Positions 37,334-46,313 of a stretch of DNA of 64,000 bases are shown here, piece by piece. The notes beneath the pieces were generated by a model that was given only the letters and a program-made list of their open reading frames with translations, was not told the DNA's origin and ran no database searches. The stretch is from an uncultured Candidatus Melainabacteria bacterium. Its GTDB lineage: Bacteria; Cyanobacteriota; Vampirovibrionia; Gastranaerophilales; Gastranaerophilaceae. Location of the stretch: positions 186,001 through 250,000 of the forward strand of contig CATLFB010000001.1 in NCBI GenBank assembly GCA_949927415.1. The letters are read 5' to 3'. The position numbers and the translations under genes were made by a program. Position 1 is the stretch's first letter, and each line of letters begins with the position of its first letter.

Positions 37334-39049
37334 ATGGTTAGGATTTTTCTGATATCGGACAGGGAAAATGTGATAGAGAAATACGCGGATTTGTGCCGCG
37401 CCAATTCTTATGAACTGCAAATTTCGTCAAATGCCAAAATTATTGAAGAAATGCTTGAGGCTGAAAATTTTGACATTATTCTTCTTGATAACGATATGCC
37501 GGAAGGATTTTGCACAAATATTGTCAAATCATTAAAACCGGTTATGGAAAAATCCGGAATTCTGCTTTTGACTGACAAAAACGAAATTCCGAAAGAACTT
37601 TTAAAATCAATCAATGCTTTTATTCCGAAAGATTTCACGGATGACTTGATTCTTTCGGCCTTAAACATAAATTTAAGAATGAAAGGTTCACTGCAAAAGC
37701 TTGCAAATACGAACAAGGATTTAGCGGCAAGTTTGTACAGACAAAACACTTTGTACAGCATAAGTTCACAGTTTGCGGGAACCCTTGACAAATCACAGCT
37801 TCTTGAATTTATGATTGAAGGTTTGGATAAAGCTCTCAGTTTTTCTCTGACCTGCACTTTGTCATTTTGCACAGAAGACGAGCCTGTTTTGATATTGAAT
37901 TCGTTGTATGAAATTTCCGATGAACTCTTAAACGCCATAAAACTTCGCACAGTATACAATTACAGAGCTTTGTTCGACGGAAAATGTGCGCCTTTTGAAT
38001 TGAATGAAAACACGCTGAAGGTTATTAAAACCGTAAAATATCCGGCAAGCAGATTTAATTTTACGCTTTTTCAATTTGACAATATGTTTGCACCGATTGC
38101 GCTCGGAGAGAATTTTTACGGATGTGTTGAGATTTTCAAAGAGGCTCATTTCTCGGCAGAAGATGCCAAATGCTTCCAAACAATTGCACAGCAAGTGGCT
38201 TTACCATTAAGAAATGCGACTTTGTATCAGGAAATCATTGAAACAAACAAAAAATTAGAACGGCTTGAAAAGTTGAAATCCGAATTTATTTCGATAGTTT
38301 CGCATGAACTTCGAACGCCGTTAACTTCAATAAAAAACTCGCTTGACATCTTATTGAGCGGCAAATGCGGGGATTTGACAGAAGCCTCATCGAAATTCTT
38401 AACAATGGCAAAACGAAATGCGGCAAGGCTTTCCGGCATTATAAACGATCTTCTTGACATATCAAAAATCGAAGCCGGCAAAATGGATTTCCATTTCAAA
38501 CCGGTCAGAATACAAACGGTTATTGAATATGTAAAATCCGCACTTTCAGGACTTGCGAAAGAAAAATCGCTTGAGGTTGTGATAAGAGAAGGCGAGCAAT
38601 TGCCGGAAGTTAATGCGGATTCGCAAAGGCTGGAACAGGTTTTGACAAATCTTTTGTCAAATGCGATAAAATTCACGCCCGAAGGCCGGCGGATTACAAT
38701 AAAATCCGAACTTTTGAACGCAACAGACATCAAGGCTCATCCGTGTTTTGAGGAAACAATCAAAAAACTCCGCGGGAATTACGTTGTTGTCTCGGTTGAA
38801 GATGAAGGAATCGGGATTGCTGAAAACGAACTTTTGCATGCATTTGACAAATTTGCGCAGATTGAAAATTCGCTATCAAGAAAAGTTGGCGGCTCAGGCC
38901 TCGGGCTTCCGATTGCTAAACAGCTTTTAGACGCGCACAACGGCGCAATCTGGTGCGACAGCGAACTGAACAGGGGTTCAGCCTTCCGATTTGCCCTGCC
39001 GGTTGATGTCACAGCAATTGAGAAAGAAAAAGTTCTTAGTATAAATTAG
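37334..39049 (+). CDS. Sensor histidine kinase with N-terminal receiver-like domain
   Basis: A 571-residue cytoplasmic kinase. Residues 1-115 look like a receiver domain, with IILLDNDMPEG giving the phospho-acceptor Asp52. A GAF-like domain follows (about 140-300), then HisKA with SIVSHELRTPLTS (His about 323), and an ATPase domain with N box LLSNAIKFTPEG, G1 VEDEGIGIAENE, F box and G2 GGSGLGLPIAKQL. No membrane segment, so it senses an internal signal or a partner. The ATG follows TAACAT by six bases, so its mRNA may be leaderless. A response regulator lies 0.9 kb downstream. Confidence 0.9.
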   Translation: MVRIFLISDRENVIEKYADLCRANSYELQISSNAKIIEEMLEAENFDIILLDNDMPEGFCTNIVKSLKPVMEKSGILLLTDKNEIPKELLKSINAFIPKDFTDDLILSALNINLRMKGSLQKLANTNKDLAASLYRQNTLYSISSQFAGTLDKSQLLEFMIEGLDKALSFSLTCTLSFCTEDEPVLILNSLYEISDELLNAIKLRTVYNYRALFDGKCAPFELNENTLKVIKTVKYPASRFNFTLFQFDNMFAPIALGENFYGCVEIFKEAHFSAEDAKCFQTIAQQVALPLRNATLYQEIIETNKKLERLEKLKSEFISIVSHELRTPLTSIKNSLDILLSGKCGDLTEASSKFLTMAKRNAARLSGIINDLLDISKIEAGKMDFHFKPVRIQTVIEYVKSALSGLAKEKSLEVVIREGEQLPEVNADSQRLEQVLTNLLSNAIKFTPEGRRITIKSELLNATDIKAHPCFEETIKKLRGNYVVVSVEDEGIGIAENELLHAFDKFAQIENSLSRKVGGSGLGLPIAKQLLDAHNGAIWCDSELNRGSAFRFALPVDVTAIEKEKVLSIN

Positions 39050-39821
39050 TGTTCTTTTCTAAGAATTCACCGGCATTGAGAAGTTTGTTATTTGCCTTAA
39101 ACATATCAGCGACCTGCGGCAGGGATTTTAAATTGTCCTGAATTTTCCCTATCGGGGTTTTGCTTAAAACGAAATCGTTAACATACATATAGCCTTTTTC
39201 ATCAATCGCATGGAAGGCATCTTTCACCAATTTAACCTTTTCAACGTCGGCCGATTCATTGATAACATTTTTAATTAAGAACATGAAATTATTTTGATTA
39301 TCAAAAGTCATCGGATTTGGCGGATTGAGGGTTTGCTTGGCAAAAATTTCCACAAGCGGCTTTGCTGCTTTAAAATGTTCTGCGACATTTTTATTATGTA
39401 AAACTCCGCCGGTTGTCAGCCAGAGGAAATATTTTGAAGTAACCGCATCGGTATTATTGATAACTTCTTGAGCAAAATCGAGAGCATTTGGGTTTTCCTT
39501 TGAAGCTTTTGGGAAAATATCAAGAAGAACGCCTAAAAGACTTTTGCCGGCACTTGTTTTTCCGAGCATATTGACATCGTTATACCGCAATGCTTTGTGA
39601 TTTGCCAACTCTATCGTATCAGCGACAAGCCCCAGATGTTTCTGATTCATTTCTTTCAAATGCGGAAGGAAAGCTTTTACTTCAGGATTTTGATTTGCCC
39701 ACAATTTTATTGATTCGGTTAATTCTTCAGCTGTCCTTGTATCTGCCTGCCTTTTAAAAGCACCCATTATATTCCAGCCATTACTAAGTCTTGTAATAGG
39801 ATTTGTCAATTTTATTGCCAT
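39036..39821 (-). CDS. Lineage-specific helical protein, 261 residues
   Basis: The ATG at 39821 (AGGAAGGAAAAG upstream) is preferred. Soluble, helical and not recognised. It begins MAIKLTNPITRLSNGWNIMG and continues with HEAT-like amphipathic helices such as HLKEMNQKHLGLVADTIELAN and VEKVKLVKDAFHAIDEKG. The end overlaps the converging kinase gene by 14 bases. Confidence 0.65.
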   Translation of the reverse strand: MAIKLTNPITRLSNGWNIMGAFKRQADTRTAEELTESIKLWANQNPEVKAFLPHLKEMNQKHLGLVADTIELANHKALRYNDVNMLGKTSAGKSLLGVLLDIFPKASKENPNALDFAQEVINNTDAVTSKYFLWLTTGGVLHNKNVAEHFKAAKPLVEIFAKQTLNPPNPMTFDNQNNFMFLIKNVINESADVEKVKLVKDAFHAIDEKGYMYVNDFVLSKTPIGKIQDNLKSLPQVADMFKANNKLLNAGEFLEKNTNLY

Positions 39822-39969
39822 TAGCTTTTCCTTCCTGTTTGTATATGCAAACATATTAAATCAAAATATGATAAAATTTGCGAGTATGCGAAAATTCCAT
39901 TAACAAATTTTAACATGCTGGAAGCAGCGCATTAATATGCTATAATACTTTTAAACAGGGAGTAAACTC

Positions 39970-40350
39970 GTGGAAAGTATGAAAAAAATTCTTATTGTAG
40001 ATGACGAAACTGATATTGTAGAAAGCCTTAAATTTGTTCTTGATGCGTCCGGCTACAGCTGCTATACGGCGTTTAACGGGGAAGACGGTTTGAAACTTGC
40101 AAAAGAACTTGTTCCTGATTTGATGATTCTGGATGTTATGATGCCGAAAATCAACGGCTACAAAATCAGCCGTCTTTTAAAATACGATAACAAATATAAG
40201 AACATTCCGATTCTGATGATTACAGCGCGCTCGCAGGAAGAAGACAAGCTTATCGGAGAAGAAACGGGCGCAGATGAATACATCACCAAACCTTTTGACC
40301 TTGATGATGTGTTGAAAACAGTTGACAAATATTTAAAAAAAGAAGACTAA
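39970..40350 (+). CDS. Single-domain response regulator
   Basis: A 126-residue receiver domain with no output domain. Acidic pocket Asp11-Asp12, phospho-acceptor Asp55 (LMILDVMMP), Thr85 (MITAR) and Lys107 (TKPF) are all in place. I chose the GTG start because GGGAG is seven bases upstream; an ATG three codons later is too far. Its stop overlaps the ATG of the GspE-like gene (TAATG), so the two proteins are made together and probably act together. Confidence 0.93.
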   Translation: MESMKKILIVDDETDIVESLKFVLDASGYSCYTAFNGEDGLKLAKELVPDLMILDVMMPKINGYKISRLLKYDNKYKNIPILMITARSQEEDKLIGEETGADEYITKPFDLDDVLKTVDKYLKKED

Positions 40351-41738
40351 TGGAAGCAGTAACAAATAAAACTCTGGAAAAACTTAAATACGATCTTGTA
40401 AGAGCAGGGCTTGTGCCTTATGAAACATTGGAACAGGCGCAGGAAATTGCAAATGCGCAAAATATCAACATCGGGCAGGCGCTCATCAATTCGGGCATTT
40501 TAACAGAAGAAATTCTGATAAAATTTCTCGAAAACAAGCTTCACACGCCTTATGTAAACCTTGACGACTACAGCCTTGATACAAAATGCCTGAAATACGT
40601 AAGCTACAGCGATGCAAAACGTTTCAAAATCATTCCGCTTTTCAAGATTGAAGATGCCCTGACAGTTGCAATGGCAGACCCTCTGGATTTGTTTGCCATC
40701 GACAAGATTGTTGAAAGTGCAGAATGTTCAATTGAGCCGGTTTTGGCCTCGGAAGCCGCTATTTTGAAAAAGATTGAGGAATTTTACCCATCAGACATCA
40801 GCGTCGGCGAAATCTACACAAATCAGGAATCCTCAGGATTTGACTGGCGCGAAGAACTTCACAGCGAAGACCTTTCTGATGCGCATATCCAAAAAATAAT
40901 CCGCTCAATACTGAAACAGGCGATTATTGAAGATGTTCATGAAGTTCTTTTTCAGCGCGAAGACGAAGGCCTGGGCGTAAACTTCAAAAAGAACAGCGAA
41001 ATCCTCAACAAAGGGACAATTCCTTCAGTTTTGACACTTTCATTTACGGCTAAACTCAAGACTTTAGCTGAACTTGACCCGTCGGTTTCAGAAGTTCCGC
41101 AGCTTGGGAAATTAAGCTTCAAAGTTGACGATATGTCTGTAATTTCGAGTATTTCAACCTTCCCGACAATTATGGGTGAACGGATTTTTCTGAAAATTTA
41201 CAAACCGCCAAAAGCCCTCAAAAAAATGATTACAAACGATTCTCAGTTGAATATTGTAAAACAGGCGCTTGATATGCCGGGGATTATTCTGGTTTGCGGC
41301 TCGCCTTTGAGCGGCAAAACTCATGTGATTTATTCGCTTTTGCTTGAAAGTGCCGCAAAAAACAAGAACAAAAATATTATGACTTTAGAAAGTATTGCAA
41401 AATACAATCTTGAAAACGTCAATCAGTGCGAACTTAACGAAAACATCGGGTTCAATATGGATAAGGCGTCACGCTTTATCGAATTCCAGTCGCCGGATGT
41501 GATTTATCTTGAGGGTATCAAGAACAAAGAATCTTTCGACTATTTTTCAAGCCTTGTTCTGGATAACAAAACGGTTATTATGGAATTTCTGGCAAACAAC
41601 ATGGAAGATTTGCGCAACAAAATGTCGATTTCTGATTTTGAAACCCTGAAATCAATAATCGGCTGCATAATCTTCATCCACTCAAAAAACAGTATCGAAG
41701 TTTTCGACAAATCAACCGCGCAGAAGTATCTGGCGTAG
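40350..41738 (+). CDS. GspE/PilB-related protein with degenerate ATPase motifs
   Basis: A 462-residue protein. Residues 1-150 match the N-terminal domain of type II secretion/type IV pilus ATPases (for example QALINSGILTEEILIKFLENKL and IPLFKIEDALTVAMADPLD). The C-terminal half follows the GspE ATPase fold, but Walker A is GSPLSGKTH (about 316-324) and the Walker B region is PDVIYLEGI where GEIRD is normal; the cysteine zinc module is missing. It may be an inactive or regulatory paralogue rather than a pilus motor. Translational coupling to a receiver protein supports a signalling role. Confidence 0.75.
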   Translation: MEAVTNKTLEKLKYDLVRAGLVPYETLEQAQEIANAQNINIGQALINSGILTEEILIKFLENKLHTPYVNLDDYSLDTKCLKYVSYSDAKRFKIIPLFKIEDALTVAMADPLDLFAIDKIVESAECSIEPVLASEAAILKKIEEFYPSDISVGEIYTNQESSGFDWREELHSEDLSDAHIQKIIRSILKQAIIEDVHEVLFQREDEGLGVNFKKNSEILNKGTIPSVLTLSFTAKLKTLAELDPSVSEVPQLGKLSFKVDDMSVISSISTFPTIMGERIFLKIYKPPKALKKMITNDSQLNIVKQALDMPGIILVCGSPLSGKTHVIYSLLLESAAKNKNKNIMTLESIAKYNLENVNQCELNENIGFNMDKASRFIEFQSPDVIYLEGIKNKESFDYFSSLVLDNKTVIMEFLANNMEDLRNKMSISDFETLKSIIGCIIFIHSKNSIEVFDKSTAQKYLA

Positions 41739-41751
41739 TTAATAAAAAATA

Positions 41752-41779
41752 AAAAATGCCTGTTTTATCAGGCATTTTT
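41752..41779 (+). terminator. Terminator between converging genes
   Basis: AAAAATGCCTG and CAGGCATTTTT form a perfect 11-bp stem with a six-base loop. It can serve the GspE-like gene on the plus strand and the prepilin gene on the minus strand. Confidence 0.85.
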
Positions 41780-41815
41780 ACTATCCGGTGAAAAATTTTT
41801 CAATCAATAAAGAAC

Positions 41816-42607
41816 TTAAAACTTTAACGGATAATCTTTTGGAATTTTCCAGCCGTTTTCTGCAATGAGAAGCGTACAGTAGGCTCTTTCATTTGTCGGA
41901 ATTTCTTTTGTACAGCCAAGTGCGCTGTCAGTTTTCAGTTTTTCTGCCGGGATGTTGAGGAATTGTGCGAAGGGATAAACTCCGCCTGAAATTTTGACAT
42001 TAGAGTTATTACTCTTCGTATAAAGCTGAAAAGTAAAATATCTCCTGCCGCATTCAGAGCGGTCTCTGTCATTTAAGGCACCTTCTTTTTCAACTTCGTC
42101 ATAGTATTTTGCGTCAGGATAAAAAAGCCAGCTTCTCGATGAAAAATTCAACAGACTGCCATCCGTGAAATACACCAGCACACGTTGCTCCTGAGTATTA
42201 ACCTCCTCGACCCTCAATACAGACAAATATGGCGCCAAATATCTATTATACCACTCAAGAGCATTCGATGAATAATTTCCGCTTGGCTTTCCATCCTCGT
42301 CGTTAATTGCAGTTGATATCAAATTCGGCCCCCAGTATTCCACCGATTCATTATCAACCTCAGAACGCCTTATTGCCTGATTTATGACAGATGAAAAACG
42401 CGCAAGCCGTGTTTCTACAACTTTTTTCCTATATGCACCCATAAGATTCGGAATGGTTAATGCGGCAACAATTCCGATTACGCCAAGTGTTATCAATACT
42501 TCTGCAAGCGTAAATGCTTTTTGGTGAATATTTTTATTCTTCAGCTTTGAAGAACCTGCCGGAATTTCGGCTTTATCAGACTTTTTCAACAACTCAATTT
42601 TTTTCAT
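41816..42607 (-). CDS. Prepilin-like protein, intact (no homopolymer)
   Basis: The ATG at 42607 has AGGAG six bases upstream; 263 residues. A 32-residue leader is followed by QKAFTLAEVLITLGVIGIVAALTIPN, a standard type IV prepilin signal with Glu at mature +5. The globular domain has an aromatic-rich strand region (VLVYFTDGSLLNFSSRSW) and several cysteines. Unlike the three other prepilin genes here it has no G-run in its leader. It is divergent from an HTH gene across a perfect palindrome, which may control both. Confidence 0.88.
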   Translation of the reverse strand: MKKIELLKKSDKAEIPAGSSKLKNKNIHQKAFTLAEVLITLGVIGIVAALTIPNLMGAYRKKVVETRLARFSSVINQAIRRSEVDNESVEYWGPNLISTAINDEDGKPSGNYSSNALEWYNRYLAPYLSVLRVEEVNTQEQRVLVYFTDGSLLNFSSRSWLFYPDAKYYDEVEKEGALNDRDRSECGRRYFTFQLYTKSNNSNVKISGGVYPFAQFLNIPAEKLKTDSALGCTKEIPTNERAYCTLLIAENGWKIPKDYPLKF

Positions 42608-42638
42608 ATCCAACTCCTGTTTTGAATAATCGCTTTTA

Positions 42639-42668
42639 TGGACATAATTATGTCCACTTTTATATAAT
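42639..42668 (+). promoter_or_regulatory. Palindromic operator overlapping the -35 box of the HTH gene
   Basis: TGGACATAATTATGTCCA (42639-42656) is a perfect 18-bp palindrome. Its first six bases serve as a -35 box (TGGACA), 18 bases from a perfect -10 TATAAT (42663-42668). It lies between the HTH gene and the prepilin gene. The likely ligand is the HTH protein itself, by position. Confidence 0.65.
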
Positions 42669-42686
42669 AACCTATATCATGGAATT

Positions 42687-42959
42687 ATGCAAGCCACTCA
42701 GGATGACAAACGAAAAGAATTTACAAATGCCCTTGGCAGGGTCGTAAAAAAACTGCGTTCACAAAGCAAGCGTTCAGCACGCTCAATTGCCTATGAAATC
42801 AACCTCTCAAAGACAACACTGCTTTTAACGGAATCCGGCAAACTGGACCCTCAGATGACAACTTTTTGCAAGTTATCCGAAGCGTTTTACATTCCGCCGG
42901 ACCAGCTTTTAAAAATGGTTTATGACGAACTGCCGAAAAATTGGACCATTATTGAATAA
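42687..42959 (+). CDS. XRE-family HTH protein, 90 residues
   Basis: A single HTH domain: LRSQSKRSARSIAYEINLSKTTLLLTESG (about 18-46), then a further helix pair ending in IPPDQLLKMVYDELPKN. It has no effector domain, as in phage-type or toxin-antitoxin regulators, but no toxin is adjacent. It probably binds the palindrome upstream of its own gene. The ribosome-binding site is weak. Confidence 0.82.
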   Translation: MQATQDDKRKEFTNALGRVVKKLRSQSKRSARSIAYEINLSKTTLLLTESGKLDPQMTTFCKLSEAFYIPPDQLLKMVYDELPKNWTIIE

Positions 42960-42983
42960 TCCATGCCGGCTAAACTTTGGTAA

Positions 42984-43718
42984 TTATTTTATATAGAAAA
43001 CAAGATTGATAAGAAAGTCTGCTATAAGCATATAGATTGTCGAAAGAATTGCGGCTTTGGTTGTAGAAATCCCGACTTCTTTTGCGCCGCCTTTTGTTTC
43101 GTAACCCTGAGTTGCGCAGACAAGCGCGATTAAGGCGCCGAAAATCGAGGCTTTCAAAAGGCTTATATAAATATCTTTTGTACTAATCCATGCCCAAACA
43201 GAATACATATATCTTGCCGGATGCAAATCAATTGTCGCATTAGAAACAAGCATTCCGCCGACAGTTCCGACAAATTCTGCCAGTAAAACAACCATCGGAA
43301 CAGTAATTGCCGCGGCAACTATCCTCGGGGTAAAATAATATCCGACAGGGTCGACTTTTAAGGTTTTTAAGGCATCGACCTGACTTGTGACCTGCATATT
43401 TGCAATTTCAGCAGAAATTGCAGTTCCTGCTCTTGCTCCGATTGCAAGGGCAACAAATCCGGGTGCTATTTCACGAATCAAAACAACAACGATTGTTCCG
43501 CCGATATAAGCTTCCGCGCCTGTCATAAGGAATTGTTTGGAAACCTGAATTGCAATTACGGCGGCAGATATGAATGCAATAATCAAAGATATTGACAATG
43601 AATCATAACTTATTGCGGCCGCTTTTGAAATCATATCAGAAAAACGCATCTGGCCGCTTAGCAGGTATTTTATGCTTTTTATTAAGTTTTGGACACAAAG
43701 CCCTAAGAATTCAATCAT
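42984..43718 (-). CDS. mlaE: MlaE-family ABC transporter permease
   Basis: The ATG at 43718, eight bases after AAGG, is preferred; 244 residues, with about five membrane helices. The family motif region reads LIREIAPGFVALAIGARAGTAISAEIANM (about 84-112). MlaE proteins carry lipids between membranes with an MlaF ATPase and an MlaD substrate-binding protein; neither gene is in the window next to it. It fits a diderm envelope. Confidence 0.9.
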   Translation of the reverse strand: MIEFLGLCVQNLIKSIKYLLSGQMRFSDMISKAAAISYDSLSISLIIAFISAAVIAIQVSKQFLMTGAEAYIGGTIVVVLIREIAPGFVALAIGARAGTAISAEIANMQVTSQVDALKTLKVDPVGYYFTPRIVAAAITVPMVVLLAEFVGTVGGMLVSNATIDLHPARYMYSVWAWISTKDIYISLLKASIFGALIALVCATQGYETKGGAKEVGISTTKAAILSTIYMLIADFLINLVFYIK

Positions 43719-43783
43719 GCGCTTCACCTTGATTTTGCCGGAGCAACCGGAATTTAAGAATTCTGCCGGGAAAGAGAATCAAA

Positions 43784-43811
43784 TGCCGGAGTATAAAATC
43801 ATACTCCGGCA
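43784..43811 (-). terminator. Terminator of ilvE
   Basis: TGCCGGAGTAT and ATACTCCGGCA form a perfect 11-bp stem with a six-base loop; on the minus strand TTTGATT follows. It lies 10 bases past the ilvE stop. Confidence 0.8.
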
Positions 43812-43821
43812 CAGAAATTTT

Positions 43822-44736
43822 TTAGTATACAGGCATACACCATTTTTTGTATTTCGGAACTCTGCCTTTAACAACGTCAAAGTAGAGTTTTTGAAGTTCT
43901 TTTGCAACAGGGCCTACAGTACCGTCGCCGAGCTTGCGGTTGTCAATGCTTACAATCGGGCTGACCTGCGCGCCTGTACCGCAGTAAAATGCTTCATTTG
44001 AAATGTAAAGTTCTGTTCTGTCAATCGCTCTTTCTTCAACTTCAAGGCCTAAAACGTCTTTTGCAAGTTCAATAATGGTATTTCTTGTAATACCGATTAA
44101 GATATTATCTGTTTTCATTGTTGTAACAAGTTTGCCGTTTTGAACAAGGAAAAGGTTCATTGCAGAGCCTTCTGTAACCTGTCCGGCTTCATCAAGAACG
44201 ATTGCATCATCAAATCCTGCGTAATGCGCATCAGTTTTAATAAGTGCTGCGTTTGCGTATCCGCCGGCAACCTTTGCACGCGGAGGAATCGCGTTGTCAC
44301 TGTTTCTTCTCCAGCTTGAAACGCATACTTTCAAACCTTTTGAAGTGTCAATATAATCGCCCATTTTGTTTGAGATAATCAGGAATGAATCCGGATTGTC
44401 ATAAAGGCCGGGGCCTACTTTTTGGGCTGATTTGTATAATGTCGGGCGCATGTAAGCGTCTTCTCTGTAATTATTTTTCTTCAACAAGTCTTTTGTAATC
44501 TGACAGTATTCTTCAACAGTGTGAGGGCTTTCCATGTACATAATTTTTCCGCTGCGGATAAGTCTTTCATAGTGTTCAGGAACTCTGAATGCGTACAATT
44601 GTTTGTCTTCTTCGTTCCAGTATGCTCTGATGCCTTCAAAAACAGCTGTTCCGTAAAGGAAAGCATGCGTTCTGACAGGCAAAGATGCCTTTGTAATATC
44701 GACGTAGTCGCCATTAAGATATACATACTCAGTCAT
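43822..44736 (-). CDS. ilvE: Branched-chain amino acid aminotransferase
   Basis: A 304-residue class IV PLP enzyme for the last step of Val, Leu and Ile synthesis. Landmarks are AVFEGIRAY (32-40), the PLP lysine in PPRAKVAGGYANA (Lys155), LDEAGQVTEGSAMNLF and the later ITRNTIIELA. A strong AAGGAGG Shine-Dalgarno precedes the ATG. ilvC lies elsewhere in the window, so the pathway is at least partly present. Confidence 0.96.
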   Translation of the reverse strand: MTEYVYLNGDYVDITKASLPVRTHAFLYGTAVFEGIRAYWNEEDKQLYAFRVPEHYERLIRSGKIMYMESPHTVEEYCQITKDLLKKNNYREDAYMRPTLYKSAQKVGPGLYDNPDSFLIISNKMGDYIDTSKGLKVCVSSWRRNSDNAIPPRAKVAGGYANAALIKTDAHYAGFDDAIVLDEAGQVTEGSAMNLFLVQNGKLVTTMKTDNILIGITRNTIIELAKDVLGLEVEERAIDRTELYISNEAFYCGTGAQVSPIVSIDNRKLGDGTVGPVAKELQKLYFDVVKGRVPKYKKWCMPVY

Positions 44737-44812
44737 AATATCCTCCTTATTTCCTAACCTACGTTTTTATAGTAACACGAAATAAATAATTTAACAGGGT
44801 TTGTGAATTTTA

Positions 44813-44848
44813 ATAAAAAACGACGGATGCTTATTTGATAAACATCCG
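44813..44848 (-). terminator. Terminator of the 415-residue lineage-specific gene
   Basis: CGGATGCTTAT and ATAAACATCCG (44824-44848) form an 11-bp stem with one mismatch and a TTG loop; on the minus strand TCGTTTTTTATT follows. Confidence 0.78.
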
Positions 44849-44873
44849 CCGATGAATATGATTGGGGTAAATT

Positions 44874-46121
44874 TTACTTAACGTCTTTTGCGTCGTTGCC
44901 GCCGATAATGCTGACGTTTTTGAGAAGCCATTCAGATCCGTGTGAATTTATCTTTTTGATTGTATTTGGCTTATCGGTTCTTTCGTAGATAAATCCGTCG
45001 CTTGACTTCCATCTGCCGTCAGAAATTTTTGTAAATGTTCTTGGATTGTTTCGTGTCCAGTTACCGGGTTCTGCTGTCGGCTCGCCTGATTGGAATACAA
45101 ACCAGTTTGGTGCGCCGCTATTGTTTGAAACATTTATCGGTGAAGTTGGCGTATTTTCGCAATCACTTAAATTATTTGAACCGTTAAGATATAATTCATG
45201 CTTTTTAAAGTTTTCATTTTTACCGAAAACATAGCCTTCATCAGGGTCTGACCAGCCTGTTCCGATATCGTTCATTACATAAACATCTCCGTCACGAGTA
45301 GTGCGTCCGCCATCCCACATTGTTCTGTGTACAACGTTATTTTTTGCATCCTGCCAATCAAGGCCGTAGACAAATTTTCCGACACCTGTTGTGTCAATTC
45401 CCAAATCATCAAGCATATCTTTGATTTTGTCAGGAACTTCCGATTTAAAGTCTTCTTTTACATAGACTGTTTCACCCGGAACTTCAATGTATACAGGCCT
45501 GTCAATAAAGGTTGTATCATGGATAATTGAATCCTTGTAAACAATCGAATCCTTATAAATATATTCCGGAACTTTGATTGTATCATTTTTTACAATCGTA
45601 TCTGTTTTAGTAATTGTAATATATTTTTCAATTATTTTTTCAATAAACTTCTCTTTTTCAATGGTATCAGTCGGAAGCGGAACTTTGTGGTTGTGTTCTT
45701 CTTCAAGCAAACCTTTGTCACAGCTGCCAAGAATCGCACTGCCTCCTAAAACCCCGACTGCAGCCACTGCATGCCTTGCTTTAAGCCCTTTATTTGCCGC
45801 ATTTCCGGCTTTGGCGGTTTGGGCAGCAAGTTTTAAGGCTTTTCCGGCAGAAGGTTTTACAAAACTCAAAATTGCAGCGGCGCCACCCAATAATGCAGCT
45901 CCGAGTGCAGCTTTTTCACCTGTTGAGAGACCTTCCTTTTTCTGCAATTTTAAAGGCATTGCCTCTTTTGTATTATTCGCTTTTGAATTTTTTGCCAGCG
46001 CGTTTGGAAGTTCTGCGGCGGCTGTTTGTTCCTGTAAAGCTTTTTTCTGAACTTTTTTCTTCGTGTCTTTCTGCTGCAACGGAGCAGCAGAAGTTGTTGA
46101 TGAAACTTCGTTTAATCCCAT
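44874..46121 (-). CDS. Lineage-specific protein, 415 residues
   Basis: Strong AAGGAG start. The first 70 residues are Lys/Ala/Gln-rich and disordered. A glycine-rich hydrophobic hairpin follows (GEKAALGAALLGGAAAIL at about 68-85 and AVAAVGVLGGSAILGSC at about 119-135). Residues about 145-220 are Thr/Ile/Asp-rich short repeats (YKDSIVYKDSIIHDTTFID). The C-terminal part is aromatic and Asn/Gly-rich (GKFVYGLDWQDAKNN, WFVFQSGEPT), like a beta domain. Not recognised; possibly surface-exposed. Confidence 0.65.
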   Translation of the reverse strand: MGLNEVSSTTSAAPLQQKDTKKKVQKKALQEQTAAAELPNALAKNSKANNTKEAMPLKLQKKEGLSTGEKAALGAALLGGAAAILSFVKPSAGKALKLAAQTAKAGNAANKGLKARHAVAAVGVLGGSAILGSCDKGLLEEEHNHKVPLPTDTIEKEKFIEKIIEKYITITKTDTIVKNDTIKVPEYIYKDSIVYKDSIIHDTTFIDRPVYIEVPGETVYVKEDFKSEVPDKIKDMLDDLGIDTTGVGKFVYGLDWQDAKNNVVHRTMWDGGRTTRDGDVYVMNDIGTGWSDPDEGYVFGKNENFKKHELYLNGSNNLSDCENTPTSPINVSNNSGAPNWFVFQSGEPTAEPGNWTRNNPRTFTKISDGRWKSSDGFIYERTDKPNTIKKINSHGSEWLLKNVSIIGGNDAKDVK

Positions 46122-46313
46122 TTCTTAACTCCTTTTTCCCAAATTAAATTATTTTCCTCAAGTGTTTCAACTTATACTTTGATAAAGTATTTTTGTTTGA
46201 AATATTTGCCTGCCTTAATGAATGACTTTCCGGGAAAGAATGCGATTTTATTGAGTTTTAAGGAGTTAAAAGCTATCTTAACAATCTGTAACAATTATCA
46301 AAAGTACAAAAAA

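Noticed and set aside
42639..42656. The 18-bp palindrome as part of a toxin-antitoxin operon
   Set aside because: The HTH gene has no small toxin-like partner on either side; the neighbours are a prepilin gene and mlaE.
44874..46121. The LGSC at about residue 132-135 as a lipoprotein cleavage site
   Set aside because: It lies far from the N terminus, after a disordered stretch and a hydrophobic hairpin, so it cannot act as a normal lipobox.
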